Part shown: positions 1 through 8,437 of the stretch, piece by piece
Layout of the letters: the number at the start of each line of letters is the position of its first letter
Numbering within the stretch: position 1 is the stretch's first letter
Origin: Planctomycetaceae bacterium
GTDB taxonomy: Bacteria > Planctomycetota > Planctomycetia > Pirellulales > UBA1268
Length of the DNA: 45,266 nt
Assembly (NCBI GenBank): GCA_021300535.1
Contig: JAJTED010000013.1
Span: forward strand, 1 to 45,266
Direction: 5' to 3'
Program-made: the position numbers and the translations under genes
The notes under the pieces: model-generated
What the model was told of the DNA's origin: nothing
What the model saw: only the letters and a program-made list of their open reading frames with translations
Database searches by the model: none

Positions 1-294
1 GCCAGCTTCTTCCGATCCACGCCTCGTCCCATGAAATGACTCCGTTGCCAATGGAAAAGGTCCACCGGCCGAAGCTATCAGGGGATGCAAGAGTGGTTGT
101 GGTGTGCGCACACGTCTAGCCTGCAATCGGCTGACGGGGAACGATGCGGTCTCCCGGTGGCCAAAACGCCGGGGCGCCATTCGCGCATCGCCCCCGCAGC
201 TCAGCCGGACCGCCTCATGTGCCCGGTGGCGGGCAGGCATGCCGTTGCAGGAGTTCGCGATCGGCTATGAAGGACGGTGGTCTTCCAGATCGCA
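1..294. other. Left-edge non-coding stretch
   Basis: This is the sequence downstream of the permease stop codon, up to the window edge. I see no recognisable gene, RNA or mobile-element remnant. Open frames across it are short and have no recognisable protein. A gene continuing from further left cannot be excluded for the first ~119 bases, where one plus-strand frame is open from the edge. Confidence 0.4.
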
Positions 295-1227
295 TTATTC
301 GGCCGGCGGCGCGGCGGCAGGCGTCGGTCGCTGCCCCCCCACAGCCGGCCAGCCACCGGCGCAGCCGCGGGTCACCACCAGCACGAGCACCGCGGCGAGC
401 ACCATCAAGACCGAGACGGCCACAGCGGCCCGAAGATTGCCGATCGACAGTTCCAGGAACACGGTCGTCGAGAGCACCTCGGTCTTCATCCGCGTCGCCC
501 CCGCGAACACCAACAGCGGCCCGAACTCTCCCAGAGCCCGCGCCCAGGCGATCGTGCCGGCGGCGAGGATCGGCCCTCCTGCCTGCGGCAGGACGACGCG
601 GGCGAAGGCCTGGGCCCGCGTGCAGCCGAGCACGACCGCGACCCGTTCCTGTCGCGGGTCGATCTGGTCGAAACCGGCCCGCATGATCCGCGCGGCGAAG
701 GCGGCGGACACCATGAACTGCGCGAGAATCACGGCCGGCACCTGAAACACCACCCGATCCGTGATCAGGCGAAAGGGCCAGAACTGGAACAGGATCAGGA
801 GGCTGATGCCGAGCACCAGCGGGGGCAGCACGATCGGGATGTCGAGGATCGCGTCGACGAACTGCCGGCCGCAGAAGTGGTGCCGCGAGAGCAGGTAGCC
901 AAGCGGAATCGCCACCACCAGCGAGAGCAGGGTCGTGATGCTGCAGGAGACCATCGTCAGCGCGAACGAATGCCGGATCGCGGGATCGGCGAACACGCCC
1001 AGCAGCGCATGGCCCGCATTCCACACCGGCTGGAGCAGCCGCAGTGGCGCCGGCGGCGCGGCGCCCGCGGTGGCCAGAAAGGCCACGTCGGCCGTCATCA
1101 GCGCCACGAGCGCAGCCACGTAGAACCCGCCCAGCGTCACGAGCACCGCCAGGAAGACGGCGTCGGCGCGGCGGATGCTGTCGGCGGCGCAGGGGCCGGA
1201 CGAAGGCGGCGGGGCGGAAGCGGTCAT
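295..1227 (-). CDS. Molybdate/tungstate-type ABC transporter permease
   Basis: Predicted 310-aa integral inner-membrane subunit that forms the channel for an oxyanion ABC importer. Hydrophobic segments lie around residues 24-44, 85-112, 125-150, 160-180 and 268-286. The cytoplasmic EAA-type coupling loop that docks on the ATPase is visible around 200-224 (LGCTRAQAFARVVLP), followed by GEFGPLLVFAG, typical of the ModB/CysT/TupB branch. The ATG sits in a 4-nt ATGA overlap with the stop of the upstream binding-protein gene, which fixes the start and indicates translational coupling. The open frame extends much further upstream, but that part is only a shadow of the binding-protein gene. Molybdate versus tungstate or sulfate specificity cannot be read from the permease. 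Confidence 0.85.
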   Translation of the reverse strand: MTASAPPPSSGPCAADSIRRADAVFLAVLVTLGGFYVAALVALMTADVAFLATAGAAPPAPLRLLQPVWNAGHALLGVFADPAIRHSFALTMVSCSITTLLSLVVAIPLGYLLSRHHFCGRQFVDAILDIPIVLPPLVLGISLLILFQFWPFRLITDRVVFQVPAVILAQFMVSAAFAARIMRAGFDQIDPRQERVAVVLGCTRAQAFARVVLPQAGGPILAAGTIAWARALGEFGPLLVFAGATRMKTEVLSTTVFLELSIGNLRAAVAVSVLMVLAAVLVLVVTRGCAGGWPAVGGQRPTPAAAPPAE

Positions 1228-2807
1228 GGCGCGGCGGTGGGGGCGGCGGGTCGCCAGCGAAAGCCCGCAGCCTCGAAGGACTCGCGTCCTCGAGTGACCG
1301 CGTCCATGAGCCGGCGAGTGAGCAACTTGAACTGGCTGCTCCGGGCGAGGCCGATGGGCTGCACGGCCACCGCCTCCGGCACGGCGACGCGGATCATGTC
1401 GACCTCCCGATCCGAGAGCTTCACATCGGATTCGTAGACGAACGCCGCATCGACGGCACCCGTGGTGACCATCGGCAGGAGGAGCGCCGAACTGCACGTT
1501 TCGGCGACGACGTTGGGCATGATCCTGTCGAGCAGTCCTTGGGCACGCAGCAGCTGCCGGGTGAGGACGCCGATGGTGCACTGCTTGGGCTGGCCGACGG
1601 CGAGCCGCAGGCCCGGGGCGGTGAGGTCGGCGATCGTGGCGATGTTCTTGGGATTGCCCTTGGGCACGGCGATCACCACTTCGGTCTCGGAGATGTCGGC
1701 GTCGTCCTGAAACAGCCCGCCAACCTCGTTGAGATAGTAGCGGTCGCAGGCCATGTAGAGGTCGGGAAAGCCCCGCCCCTGCTGCCAGTCGGCGATGGCC
1801 TTCATCTGCCCGGTGAGGATGCCGCAGCCGTTGTAAACCGTGTTGACCGTCACGCCTTCGCGCCGCTCGAAGGCCGCCAGGATCGGCTCGACGGCGCGGC
1901 GGTTCACCGCGCCGCAGTAGAAGGTCAGCTCCGGCCGCACCGCCCACGGGTCGCCGTCGATGACGTCGTATCCGGCGGCGGTGAACGCCTCGAGGCCACG
2001 GTCTCGGGCCGTGAGGTAGCGGGCCAGCCGCAGGGCGGCCGGCGGTGAGCGGGCGGTGGAGAGCACGGCGATCACGACCCGGGCCCGAGCACCGTCGAGC
2101 TCGGGGCAGGGCACGATCTGCAGGTCCGCTTCGGCGGCGACGTTCGCCCGCCAGGCGATGGCGGCGTCGGCGGCGCCGATCTTCACCGCGCTGACGACCT
2201 CCGGCACCGTGGGCAGGAAGCCGCCCCGCGCCCGCACCGCCTGCTCGATTTCCGCCCAGAGCTTCGCCCGCTCGAGTGCCTTGCGGGTGACCTTGCCGAT
2301 CGCCGCCTGCTCCGGGCTGCCGAGCATCGTCCGCACTCCCGCCCGCGCGAGGTCGGCCAGCCCGCCGATGCCCTTGGGGTTGCCCTTGGCCACGCAGAGC
2401 ACCGCCTGCTGCTCGGCGACCGGCAGCGTCTCGGCGAGCAGGCCGGCTTCGGCAAGCGTCGCCAGGTAGGCATCGTCGGCCAGGAGCACCAGATCGCCGG
2501 TCTTCGCGATGACGATCTGGCTGACCAGCGTGTTCGAGCCACCGTATTGCAGCAACACGCGGCCGTCGGTCTCGTCTTGATAGGCGGCGACGGCCCGCTC
2601 CACCGGCGCCCGCAGCCCGGCAGCACACGCCAGCTCCACGACCTCCACCGCCGGGTCCGGCGGCCGGTCTCCCAGCAGCATGCCCACCGCCACCGCCAAC
2701 ACCGCGGCCCCGGCCAGCAGGAGCAGGGCAGACCGCGAGACGATCCCGCGGGGGCCGACGGCCGCCATCTCGGTGCGGCGGGTGTTCATGGGGCGGCTGC
2801 TCCTCAT
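1224..2807 (-). CDS. Tandem-domain ModA/TupA-like substrate-binding protein
   Basis: Periplasmic binding component of the ABC importer, 527 aa from the chosen ATG. An N-terminal hydrophobic anchor (about residues 27-46) is followed by two successive ModA-like domains, at about 55-285 (GGSNTLVSQI, VAKGNPKGI) and 293-525 (NGCGILTGQMKAIADW, VPKGNPKNI, VGQPKQCTIGVL). A usual ModA is about 250 aa with one domain, so this is a duplication/fusion. The start overlaps the ATPase stop by 1 nt (TGATG). A second ATG at 2789 has a better-placed AGGAG and could be the true start. Both halves keep the internal 'KGNPK' hinge-type segment, so both probably fold. The ligand is inferred from family only. Confidence 0.85.
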   Translation of the reverse strand: MRSSRPMNTRRTEMAAVGPRGIVSRSALLLLAGAAVLAVAVGMLLGDRPPDPAVEVVELACAAGLRAPVERAVAAYQDETDGRVLLQYGGSNTLVSQIVIAKTGDLVLLADDAYLATLAEAGLLAETLPVAEQQAVLCVAKGNPKGIGGLADLARAGVRTMLGSPEQAAIGKVTRKALERAKLWAEIEQAVRARGGFLPTVPEVVSAVKIGAADAAIAWRANVAAEADLQIVPCPELDGARARVVIAVLSTARSPPAALRLARYLTARDRGLEAFTAAGYDVIDGDPWAVRPELTFYCGAVNRRAVEPILAAFERREGVTVNTVYNGCGILTGQMKAIADWQQGRGFPDLYMACDRYYLNEVGGLFQDDADISETEVVIAVPKGNPKNIATIADLTAPGLRLAVGQPKQCTIGVLTRQLLRAQGLLDRIMPNVVAETCSSALLLPMVTTGAVDAAFVYESDVKLSDREVDMIRVAVPEAVAVQPIGLARSSQFKLLTRRLMDAVTRGRESFEAAGFRWRPAAPTAAP

Positions 2808-3475
2808 CACGACATCGCTCCGGCGGCCAAAGCTGCGTCGCGCCGCGCGACCGCACCGTTCTCGATCACGAAGCATACCTCCGCCAGGCGCCGGCTCTCA
2901 CGGGAATCGTGCGTGACGTGCAGCACGGTGACACCGGTGGACCGGTGGACGTCGGCGAGCACGTCGCACGCGCCGGCCCGGGTCGCCTCGTCGAGCCCGG
3001 TGAGCGGCTCGTCGAGCAGCAGCACCTCGGGACGAAAGACCAGCGCCCGCGCGAGCGCCACCCGCTGCGCCTCGCCGCCGCTCAGCCCCGCGGGATGTCT
3101 GGTCAGCAGGGGCTCGATACCCAGCAGCACCGCCACTTCCACGACCCGCGGCAGGATCGTGTCCCGCGGCCAACGGCGGACCTCCAGCGGCAGCGCGATC
3201 TGCCGGCCGACCGACATATGGGAGAAGAGCACCCGGTCTTGCGGCACGTAGCCGATGTCGCGAGCGGCCGCCGGCAGGCGGGTGACGTCGCGATTGCCCA
3301 GCCGGATCGTTCCCGCCGCCACCGGCCGGAGCCCGCAGATCGCTTCGAGCACCGTGCTCTTGCCGCTGCCGGTGCGGCCCATCAGCACGCCATAGGATCC
3401 TGTCGGCACCGCGAAACGGACGTCCCGCAGTTCGAAGCCGCCGCTTCGCACGGTCACCGCGTCGAGCATGATCAT
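2807..3475 (-). CDS. ABC transporter ATP-binding protein (ModC-like)
   Basis: Cytoplasmic ATPase subunit, 222 aa, energising the importer encoded by the next two genes. It has Walker A GRTGSGKS at 33-40, the Q-loop glutamine at 79, signature LSGGE at 131-135, Walker B VLLLDEP at 151-157 and the switch histidine at 189 (VTHD). It is shorter than classical ModC (about 350 aa) because it lacks the C-terminal TOBE/Mop regulatory domain, as in TupC/WtpC-like ATPases. The start was chosen at MIMLDAV, with GGAG about 10 nt upstream; longer starts would add an Arg/His-rich tail. It is the first gene of a three-gene overlapping operon. Confidence 0.88.
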   Translation of the reverse strand: MIMLDAVTVRSGGFELRDVRFAVPTGSYGVLMGRTGSGKSTVLEAICGLRPVAAGTIRLGNRDVTRLPAAARDIGYVPQDRVLFSHMSVGRQIALPLEVRRWPRDTILPRVVEVAVLLGIEPLLTRHPAGLSGGEAQRVALARALVFRPEVLLLDEPLTGLDEATRAGACDVLADVHRSTGVTVLHVTHDSRESRRLAEVCFVIENGAVARRDAALAAGAMS

Positions 3476-3619
3476 GGGGCTGGCTCCAACCCGGCGTCGC
3501 GGATGCCGGCAAGGGAAGACATGGTGGGGCTTCGCGTCACGGTTCGAGAGCACGCCCCAAATCCGGGGGCCACGGCAGTTGCAACCCGAGTGCTGAATCG
3601 CGTAGAGATCTTTCCCCTA

Positions 3620-3647
3620 TTGAACATACTATTCCAGGCGATATCCT
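3620..3647 (+). promoter_or_regulatory. Putative promoter of the LamG/cytochrome operon
   Basis: TTGAAC (3620-3625), a 16-nt spacer and TATCCT (3642-3647) lie just ahead of the LamG gene. The predicted transcript would start only about 10 nt before the start codon, giving a very short leader that nevertheless retains the GAGG at 3654-3657. It overlaps the divergent minus-strand candidate. Confidence 0.3.
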
Positions 3648-3654
3648 TTTTCAG
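3626..3654 (-). promoter_or_regulatory. Putative promoter of the ABC operon
   Basis: On the minus strand CTGAAA (3654-3649), a 17-nt spacer and TAGTAT (3631-3626) resemble a sigma-70 promoter, each box matching 4 of 6 consensus bases. It lies in a locally AT-rich island in otherwise GC-rich DNA and overlaps a possible promoter on the other strand. Assigned by eye only. Confidence 0.35.
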
Positions 3655-3664
3655 AGGTTCAAGA

Positions 3665-4456
3665 ATGATTGGCGTCGAACTTCTGCGACCGTCCGCGATG
3701 GGTCGCACGGTCCTGCCACTCGCCATCATGATGGCGTTCGCAACCATCGGTGCGGCTACCGATCCTCCCGCGGCGGCCCCTCCTCCCGCGACGGCTCCGC
3801 CTCCAGCGGCGGCGGCGATTGCCCACTGGACGCTCGACGAACCTGACGGCGACCAGGCCCGTGACGCGGTCGGCGGCCACCACGGCACGGTACACGGCGC
3901 GAAGCCGCACGAGCAAGGAGTGGTCGGTCGCGGGCGGCTCTTCGTGCGCCGCGAGAAGAACCACGTCGAGGTTCCCTACCATGCCGACTTCGACATCCCG
4001 TCGTTCACCGTGTCGGCCTGGATCTGGCTGACCGAGCCGCCGACCTACTCCGGCATTGTCGGAACGCGGCACGGAGGCGAGTTCACCTTCGACATGAAGG
4101 TCAATGCCGCCCAGGTGCACGGCGACATCGGAACAGGCTCCCAGTGGATCCGGAAGGTGGACTTCGGGGCGAATGACGTCGGCACGAATGGGCAGGGGGG
4201 GCGGCTCGAGGTGGACCGCTGGTACCTCGTGACCTACGTGGTCGACGACGCGACGAAGGAGTGTCGCGTGTATCTGGATGGCGACCTGAAGAAGACTTTT
4301 CCCTACAAGGGCACTCCGCGGCTCATGCAGCCGGGACAGAAACTGCGGATCGGCTGCTCAGCGGGCAACGAGTTCATGGACGGCGTGATCGATGACGTGA
4401 AGATCTGGAATCGACCGCTTAGGGAAGAGCAGGTCCGTTCGCTGGCGAGGCCGTGA
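3665..4456 (+). CDS. Secreted LamG/concanavalin-like domain protein
   Basis: Predicted exported 263-aa protein. An N-terminal signal region (hydrophobic core PLAIMMAFATIGAA) is followed by a Pro/Ala-rich linker, then a jelly-roll LamG domain beginning at AHWTLDE and ending with DGVIDDVKIWNRPL. This is the common planctomycetal LamG_3 pattern: W-x-L-D-E, then 'G-x-H-x-G-x-V', and a final 'D-D-V-x-I-W-N-R-x-L'. Such domains usually bind carbohydrate or act as structural modules; no catalytic residues are evident. GAGG lies 7 nt ahead of the ATG. Its stop overlaps the start of the DUF1549/DUF1553 cytochrome by 1 nt, so the two are almost certainly co-translated and probably act together at the cell surface or periplasm. 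Confidence 0.8.
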   Translation: MIGVELLRPSAMGRTVLPLAIMMAFATIGAATDPPAAAPPPATAPPPAAAAIAHWTLDEPDGDQARDAVGGHHGTVHGAKPHEQGVVGRGRLFVRREKNHVEVPYHADFDIPSFTVSAWIWLTEPPTYSGIVGTRHGGEFTFDMKVNAAQVHGDIGTGSQWIRKVDFGANDVGTNGQGGRLEVDRWYLVTYVVDDATKECRVYLDGDLKKTFPYKGTPRLMQPGQKLRIGCSAGNEFMDGVIDDVKIWNRPLREEQVRSLARP

Positions 4457-6870
4457 TGCGTGGCTCTGCGAAAATCGGCACCGTGATGCTGCTGGCCGGC
4501 TTGGCGGGAACGGCCGGAGCGGTCGACTTCGCCCACGAGGTCGTGCCGCTGCTGAAGAAGCACTGCGGCGAGTGCCACACCGGCGATGCCCGGCAGGGCG
4601 GCTTCTCGATGAACACCCGGGAGGATCTCCTCGCGGGGGGCGATTCGGGCACGCCCGGACTGGTCGCGGGCAAGGCCGCCGAGAGCGAGATCATCCGGCG
4701 GGTCGTGAGCGACGACCCCGACTACCGGATGCCCAGCGAGGGGAAGCCGCTGCCGCCCGAGGCCGTCGCGGTCCTGAAGCGGTGGGTCGACGAGCAGGCC
4801 CCGTGGGAGCCGGGCTTCGCCTTCCAGCGGTCCTCGTGGGAGCCGCCGCTGCGGCTCCGGGAGGTGGCACTGCCGCCGGCCACGGGCGGCCGCACGAACC
4901 CGGTGGACCGGATCGTGGACGCCTACTGGAAGGAGCGGGGTGTCGACCGCCCGCCGCGGTGCGACGACCGCACGTTCATCCGCCGCGCGAGCCTCGACCT
5001 CGTGGGCCTGCTGCCCGATCCCGCGCGGGTCGAGACATTCGCGGCCGACACCGATCCGGGGAAGCGGGCCCGCCTCGTCCGCGAACTGCTCGCCGATGCG
5101 GTTCCCTACGCCGAGCATTGGATGACGTTCTGGAGCGACCTGCTGCGGAACGACTATACGGGCACAGGCTTCATCACCAATGGCCGGCGGCAGATCACCG
5201 CGTGGCTCCATCGGTCGCTCCGTGACAACGTGCCGTACGACCGGTTCGTCCGCGAACTGATCGCGCCGACGGACGAGTCGCGGGGATTCATCGACGGCAT
5301 CGTATGGCGGGGCGTGGTGAACGCCAGCCAGACCGTGCCGATCCAATTCGCCCAAAACGTCGGCCAGACCTTCCTCGGCATCAATCTCAAGTGCGCCAGC
5401 TGCCACGACAGCTTCGTCGATCGCTGGAAACTCAAGGAAACCTACGACCTGGCGGCGATCTACTCGAAAGCGCCGCTGGAACTGAACCGCTGCGACAAGG
5501 CGACCGGTGTGAAGGCCACGCCCGCCTGGCTGTTCGCCGATCTCGGCCAGGTCGATCCCGCCGCGCCGCCGCCCAAGCGGCTGGAGCAGTTGGCCGCGAT
5601 CATGACGAAGCCTGAGAACGGCTGGTTGTCGCGAAACCTCGCGAACCGGCTCTGGCACCGGCTCATGGGACGGGGGATCGTGCACCCGGTCGACAGCCTG
5701 CGGACGAAGCCCTGGAGCGAGGACCTGCTCGACGTCCTGGCCGGTGATCTCGTGAGCCATGGCTGGGATGTGAAACACCTCCTGGAGACGATCTGTACGG
5801 CGGAGGCCTACGGCGCCGCGACGCCGCCGGTCGCAGTTCAGCCCCGCGGCGGCGACTACGTGTTTCAGGGACCACTCCCGCGGCGGATGACGGCCGAACA
5901 GTTCACCGACGCCGTCTGGCTGCTCACGGGGGCCGCGCCGGGGAAGGGGGTTGTGCCCTTGGAGCGGTTCGTCGCGCCGCCGGTCGGAAAGGCTCTGCCG
6001 CCCCCGTCCGCGAAGTGGATCTGGGCCGACGCCGCCGGCAAGCCCGCGGAGGCCGCGACGCTCGCCTTTCGCAAGGAGTTCAAGCTGCCGGCCGCGGCCT
6101 TCTATGCGGGGCTCGTCGCGGCGGCCGACGACGGCGCCGTCGTGTTCCTCAACGGACGGAAGCTCCTCACCGCCAAAGACCCGCAGGCTCCGCAGGTGGC
6201 CCCGGCCACCGACTCCCTGCGGGGCGGCGGCAACGAGCTGCTCGTCGTGGTCACCGACGCCGGCGGTTCGGCCGGACTGCGGCTCGAGCTGCGGATACGG
6301 CTCGCCGACGGGGCCGACATGACGGTGGTGACCGACGAGTCGTGGCAGTGGACGGACACGCTGCCCGACGACAAGGGCCGCTTTGCCAAGGACAAGCAGC
6401 CGGCCGCCTGGCAGCCCGCCGCGGTGGTCGCGACTCAGGCGGCCTGGGCCGGCGGCGAGGAGGCGTTCGCCGCACGGCTCGGCGGGATCACGGTCACCGG
6501 TCCCCTGCCGATGGTGCGGGCCGTGCTCGTGAAGAGCACGCCGCTCATGGCCGCACTGGGCCGCCCCAACCGCGATCAGGTGGTGACCAGCCGCCCGGCC
6601 GATCTGACCACGCTGGAGGCGATCCGCCTGGCCAACGAGCAGAGCCTCGCCGACGAGCTGGCCGCGGGCAGCAAGAGAATCCTCGCGGCCCGAGGCCCCG
6701 CGGCCGATACGATTGTGGAGTGGATGTTCGCCGCGGCTCTCGCCCGCCGGCCCACGGCCGCGGAGGCCGAGGCGGCCCGCGAGCTGCTCGGCGAGCGGCC
6801 CACGCCCGAGTCGGTGGGCGACTGTTTGTGGGCCGTGGTCATGCTGCCGGAGTTTCAGCTCGTTCGTTAG
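4456..6870 (+). CDS. PSCyt1/DUF1549/DUF1553 planctomycete cytochrome protein
   Basis: Exported 804-aa protein of the planctomycete cytochrome family. A signal peptide is followed by a c-type heme site CGECH at 37-41 (PSCyt1). The DUF1549 region runs from about 148 to 350 and has a second CxxCH (CASCH, 313-317) of the form usual in this domain. A DUF1553 region starts at about 388 (WLSRNLANRLWHRLMGRGIV). A module at about 515-660, with WIWADAAGKP and a galactose-binding-like 'AADDGAVVFLNG' segment, is inserted before the DUF1553 C-terminal part. Family function is unproven; a periplasmic electron-transfer or polysaccharide-linked redox role is the usual suggestion. The ATG overlaps the LamG stop by 1 nt; a GTG one codon earlier is an alternative. 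The DUF1501 partner follows 10 nt downstream. Confidence 0.88.
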   Translation: MRGSAKIGTVMLLAGLAGTAGAVDFAHEVVPLLKKHCGECHTGDARQGGFSMNTREDLLAGGDSGTPGLVAGKAAESEIIRRVVSDDPDYRMPSEGKPLPPEAVAVLKRWVDEQAPWEPGFAFQRSSWEPPLRLREVALPPATGGRTNPVDRIVDAYWKERGVDRPPRCDDRTFIRRASLDLVGLLPDPARVETFAADTDPGKRARLVRELLADAVPYAEHWMTFWSDLLRNDYTGTGFITNGRRQITAWLHRSLRDNVPYDRFVRELIAPTDESRGFIDGIVWRGVVNASQTVPIQFAQNVGQTFLGINLKCASCHDSFVDRWKLKETYDLAAIYSKAPLELNRCDKATGVKATPAWLFADLGQVDPAAPPPKRLEQLAAIMTKPENGWLSRNLANRLWHRLMGRGIVHPVDSLRTKPWSEDLLDVLAGDLVSHGWDVKHLLETICTAEAYGAATPPVAVQPRGGDYVFQGPLPRRMTAEQFTDAVWLLTGAAPGKGVVPLERFVAPPVGKALPPPSAKWIWADAAGKPAEAATLAFRKEFKLPAAAFYAGLVAAADDGAVVFLNGRKLLTAKDPQAPQVAPATDSLRGGGNELLVVVTDAGGSAGLRLELRIRLADGADMTVVTDESWQWTDTLPDDKGRFAKDKQPAAWQPAAVVATQAAWAGGEEAFAARLGGITVTGPLPMVRAVLVKSTPLMAALGRPNRDQVVTSRPADLTTLEAIRLANEQSLADELAAGSKRILAARGPAADTIVEWMFAAALARRPTAAEAEAARELLGERPTPESVGDCLWAVVMLPEFQLVR

Positions 6871-6880
6871 GAGGATTGCC

Positions 6881-8317
6881 GTGCTCACACGACGTGACTA
6901 CCTCAAGGGCCTGGCGGCCGCCGCGACCACGACGCTCACTCTGCCCGAGCCGCGCAGCCGGGCGGGCGAGGCCGACCGCATCATCCACCCGCCCGCCACG
7001 GCCGACTCGATCATCGTGCTGTGGATGGCCGGCGGCATGGCCGCTCCCGACACGTTCGATCCGAAGAAGTACAAGCCCTTCGAAAAGGGCCTCGCGGTCG
7101 CCGACGTGATCAGCACGTTTCCGGCAATCCCCACGGCGATCGACGGCGTGCAGATCGTCGCCGGGCTGCCCGAGATCGCCAAGGTGCTCGACCGCGGCAC
7201 GCTCATCCGCTCCCACGTGCAGGCCGACCTCGGCGCCATCCTCCATTCCCGGCATCAATACCACTGGCACACCGGCTACATCCCGCCGCAGACGGTCGCC
7301 TGCCCGCACCTCGGTGCCTGGGCGAGCCGTGTGCTCGGGCCGCGAAACCCGGTCATGCCGGCCTTCGTCAACATCGGCCAGCGTCTCGAGGGAGTCGGCG
7401 AGAACGAGGAAATCAAGGCCTTCACCACCGCCGGCTTCTTCGGCAGCGAATACGGCCCGATGAACCTTCCCTACCCCGAGCAGGCGGCCCTGGCCGTGCG
7501 GCCGCCGAAGGGCATGGAGCCGCACCGGTTCTCGAGCCGCTACGAGCAGTTCAAGAAGCTCGTCACGTCATCGCCGGCCACCGCCTTCACGAGCGACTAC
7601 CACCAGGAGTCGATGCTTCGCAGCATCGACAACGCGCATCGGCTCCTGGGGGCCAAGGAGCGCGAGGCCTTCGACATCGCGCTCGAGCCCAAGGAGGTGC
7701 GGGAGCGATATGACATGGGGGGCGAGCCCGGCCGCTTCGGCCGCGGCTGCCTGCTCGCCCGGCGGCTCATCGAAAACGGCGCCCGCTACGTCGAGGTGAC
7801 GACCGAGTACATCCCCTTCGTGCACTGGGACACGCACGATCGGGGGCACGAGACGGTCGCCAAGCTGCACACCATGATCGACAGGCCGATCGCCACGCTG
7901 ATCCGCGACCTCGAGGCCCGGGGCCTGCTCGATCGCACGCTCGTCGTGATCGCCAGCGAGTTCAGCCGCGACATGATCATCGAGGGCAAGCCCGGCGGCG
8001 CCCCTGCCGGCGACCAGGCAAACTCGCCCAAGGACTTCCTCCAGGAGCCCAGGCACTACGGCCAGCACCGCCACTTCACCGGCGGCTCGACCGTGGTCCT
8101 CTTCGGCGGCGGGGTGAAGAAGGGCTTCGTCTACGGCAAGACCGCCGACGAGCGGCCCTGCGTGGCGGTCGAGAACCCGGTGACGATCACAGACCTGCAT
8201 GCCACGCTCTTCACGGCGCTAGGCATCAGCCCGAAGACGGTCTACGAGATCGAGGGGCGGCCCTTCTACGCGACGGAAGACGGCAAGGGGAAGCCGGTCG
8301 AGGCGATCTTCGCGTAG
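6881..8317 (+). CDS. DUF1501 family secreted protein
   Basis: A 478-aa protein with an alkaline-phosphatase-like fold family signature, almost always paired with DUF1549/DUF1553 cytochromes in planctomycetes. The N-terminus has RRDYLKG followed by a hydrophobic Ala-rich stretch, consistent with Tat-type export. Visible landmarks are IVLWMAGGMAAPDTFDPK near the N-terminus, ARRLIENGARYVEVTTEY, VVIASEFSRDM and GGSTVVLFGGGVKKG, all in the usual DUF1501 order, with full family length. The GTG start is decided by a perfect AGGAGG (6869-6874) 6 nt upstream. The SD overlaps the stop of the preceding gene, so the two are one transcription unit. The molecular function of the family is not established. 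Confidence 0.88.
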   Translation: MLTRRDYLKGLAAAATTTLTLPEPRSRAGEADRIIHPPATADSIIVLWMAGGMAAPDTFDPKKYKPFEKGLAVADVISTFPAIPTAIDGVQIVAGLPEIAKVLDRGTLIRSHVQADLGAILHSRHQYHWHTGYIPPQTVACPHLGAWASRVLGPRNPVMPAFVNIGQRLEGVGENEEIKAFTTAGFFGSEYGPMNLPYPEQAALAVRPPKGMEPHRFSSRYEQFKKLVTSSPATAFTSDYHQESMLRSIDNAHRLLGAKEREAFDIALEPKEVRERYDMGGEPGRFGRGCLLARRLIENGARYVEVTTEYIPFVHWDTHDRGHETVAKLHTMIDRPIATLIRDLEARGLLDRTLVVIASEFSRDMIIEGKPGGAPAGDQANSPKDFLQEPRHYGQHRHFTGGSTVVLFGGGVKKGFVYGKTADERPCVAVENPVTITDLHATLFTALGISPKTVYEIEGRPFYATEDGKGKPVEAIFA

Positions 8318-8371
8318 CAGGCGAATCTGCTTCGTCGGATGCAGAGCACCCGACGCGCTCGCTCCGTCGAT

Positions 8372-8377
8372 TACAAT
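8372..8377 (+). promoter_or_regulatory. Possible -10 box ahead of 8438 gene
   Basis: TACAAT stands out in the GC-rich gap between the DUF1501 gene and the next one, giving a leader of about 55 nt. There is no convincing -35 hexamer at the expected distance, so support is weak. Confidence 0.25.
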
Positions 8378-8437
8378 ACTGGTCCGGCGCGGCTCACGTC
8401 GCGGGTGGTCACGCGGGTTCTCAAGGGCGAGGCGGTC

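Noticed and set aside
295..2856. One very long minus-strand open frame covering permease and binding-protein region
   Set aside because: Only its last 310 codons look like protein (permease). The earlier part is an out-of-frame reading of the binding-protein gene.
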